This document shows positions 46,655 to 47,169 of a DNA stretch of 47,169 nucleotides, piece after piece. This stretch comes from Gammaproteobacteria bacterium (lineage in GTDB: Bacteria; Pseudomonadota; Gammaproteobacteria; Arenicellales; Poriferihabitantaceae), in the NCBI GenBank assembly GCA_011088265.1, contig JAALKB010000004.1, forward strand, positions 20,702-67,870. The letters are read 5' to 3'. The first letter of the stretch is position 1, and each line of letters opens with the position of its first letter. A program made the translations under genes and the position numbers. The notes under the pieces are model-generated. The model ran no database searches and was not told the origin of the DNA. It worked only from the letters and a program-made list of their open reading frames with translations.

Positions 46655-47169
46655 ATGTTACCTGTTATAGCCTTGATTGGTCGTCCGAATGTTGGAAAGT
46701 CTACTCTTTTTAATAGACTAACCCGTTCCAGAGATGCTTTGGTCGATAATCGTCCCGGCGTGACCAGAGATCGTTTATATGGTCGTGGACGTATAGGAGA
46801 TAAACCTTATCTTGTTGTGGATACAGGAGGGTTGGAATCTGAGGAGGGGCGTTTTACTTCCGAAATTCGACATCAGGTTTTTCAGGTAATAGAGGAAGCC
46901 CAAGTTGTTTTTTTCCTGGTTGACTATCGCCATGGTCTGGTACCTCAAGACGTTGAAATCGCAAACCAGTTGCGGCAAAGCAGTCGAGAAATCTATGTAT
47001 TGGTGAACAAAAGTGAGGGGGCGGAACCAGATATGGCGTCATCTGAGTTTCAGGAGCTGGCTATTGGGGAACCGGTAGCCATATCTGCGAAACGAGGGGA
47101 TGGTGTTGCTCAGTTTATTGATGGCGTGCTTGAAGAATTTGAGGTCCAGGAGGAAGAGCCCGATGGTGC
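46655..47169 (+). CDS. der: GTPase Der (EngA), truncated by the window edge
   Basis: The first about 171 residues of Der are present and the gene runs off the window. Visible are the P-loop GRPNVGKS (G1), the G2 region GVTRDR, DTGG (G3) and NKSEG (G4), where NKxD is normal, so the base-specificity Asp of the first G domain is Glu here. Der has two GTPase domains and helps 50S ribosome assembly; only the first domain is in view. The ATG at 46655 gives the standard start MLPVIALIGRPNVGKS. Confidence 0.95.
   Translation, partial: MLPVIALIGRPNVGKSTLFNRLTRSRDALVDNRPGVTRDRLYGRGRIGDKPYLVVDTGGLESEEGRFTSEIRHQVFQVIEEAQVVFFLVDYRHGLVPQDVEIANQLRQSSREIYVLVNKSEGAEPDMASSEFQELAIGEPVAISAKRGDGVAQFIDGVLEEFEVQEEEPDG

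Noticed and set aside
46467-46670. 67-codon ORF before der
   Set aside because: It has no domain, overlaps the der start in another frame and lacks a ribosome-binding site; der at 46655 has clear GTPase motifs.

Overview
The window looks like a gammaproteobacterial chromosome segment, probably from a marine or host-associated heterotroph. The clearest taxonomic sign is the right end, where ndk, rlmN, a pilW/pilF-type lipoprotein gene, rodZ, hisS, yfgM, bamB and der follow one another in the classic gammaproteobacterial order. ispG (gcpE), which usually sits between rodZ and hisS, is absent from this position. Most of the rest is accessory: loosely packed single genes for catabolism of small nitrogenous and carboxylic compounds, separated by 150-650 bp of non-coding DNA.

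Layout. 1-480: an 11-bp tandem repeat, a terminator and a cold-shock protein gene. 880-3884: a class II aldolase/adducin-family gene, a divergent RraA-family gene and a TauD-family dioxygenase. 4100-5372: a group II intron whose reverse transcriptase lost its N-terminal part, apparently by deletion. 5561-7653: a broken inverse-autotransporter-like adhesin gene. 7793-9706: copper amine oxidase. 10079-13943: a small RRM protein, CysZ and a membrane/beta-propeller fusion. 14253-15302: a gamma-butyrobetaine-dioxygenase N-terminus joined in frame to an SGNH hydrolase. 15544-17727: a flavodoxin-like protein and malonyl-CoA synthetase. 18112-19574: a protealysin-like protease with an emfourin-like inhibitor. 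19650-25300: an MFS carrier, a broken phosphotransferase/M23/aminotransferase gene and AzlCD. 25425-31518: a broken PhnD-like gene divergent from an mttB-XRE-dimethylglycine-dehydrogenase cluster. 31764-36561: RibA-like, IalB-like, HAD and spermidine-synthase-like genes, all on the minus strand. 37156-47169: iscA, a broken mtaB, then the ndk-der block.

The metabolic theme is methylated and primary amines: an MttB-family methyltransferase of the non-pyrrolysine type, a dimethylglycine/sarcosine dehydrogenase-type enzyme, a remnant of a butyrobetaine hydroxylase, a copper amine oxidase and a phospholyase-type aminotransferase. Together they suggest use of betaine- or carnitine-like compounds. 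No corrinoid protein is present in the window.

Two genome-scale traits stand out. First, at least five genes are interrupted by frameshifts or in-frame stops, and two more are truncated or chimeric. This means either active gene decay or base-level sequence errors; several of the indels lie in homopolymers. Second, short tandem duplications, mostly of two copies with a period of 10-26 bp, occur all over the intergenic DNA. Inside genes they appear as 15-bp in-frame duplications. This mutational signature is the most unusual thing I see here.
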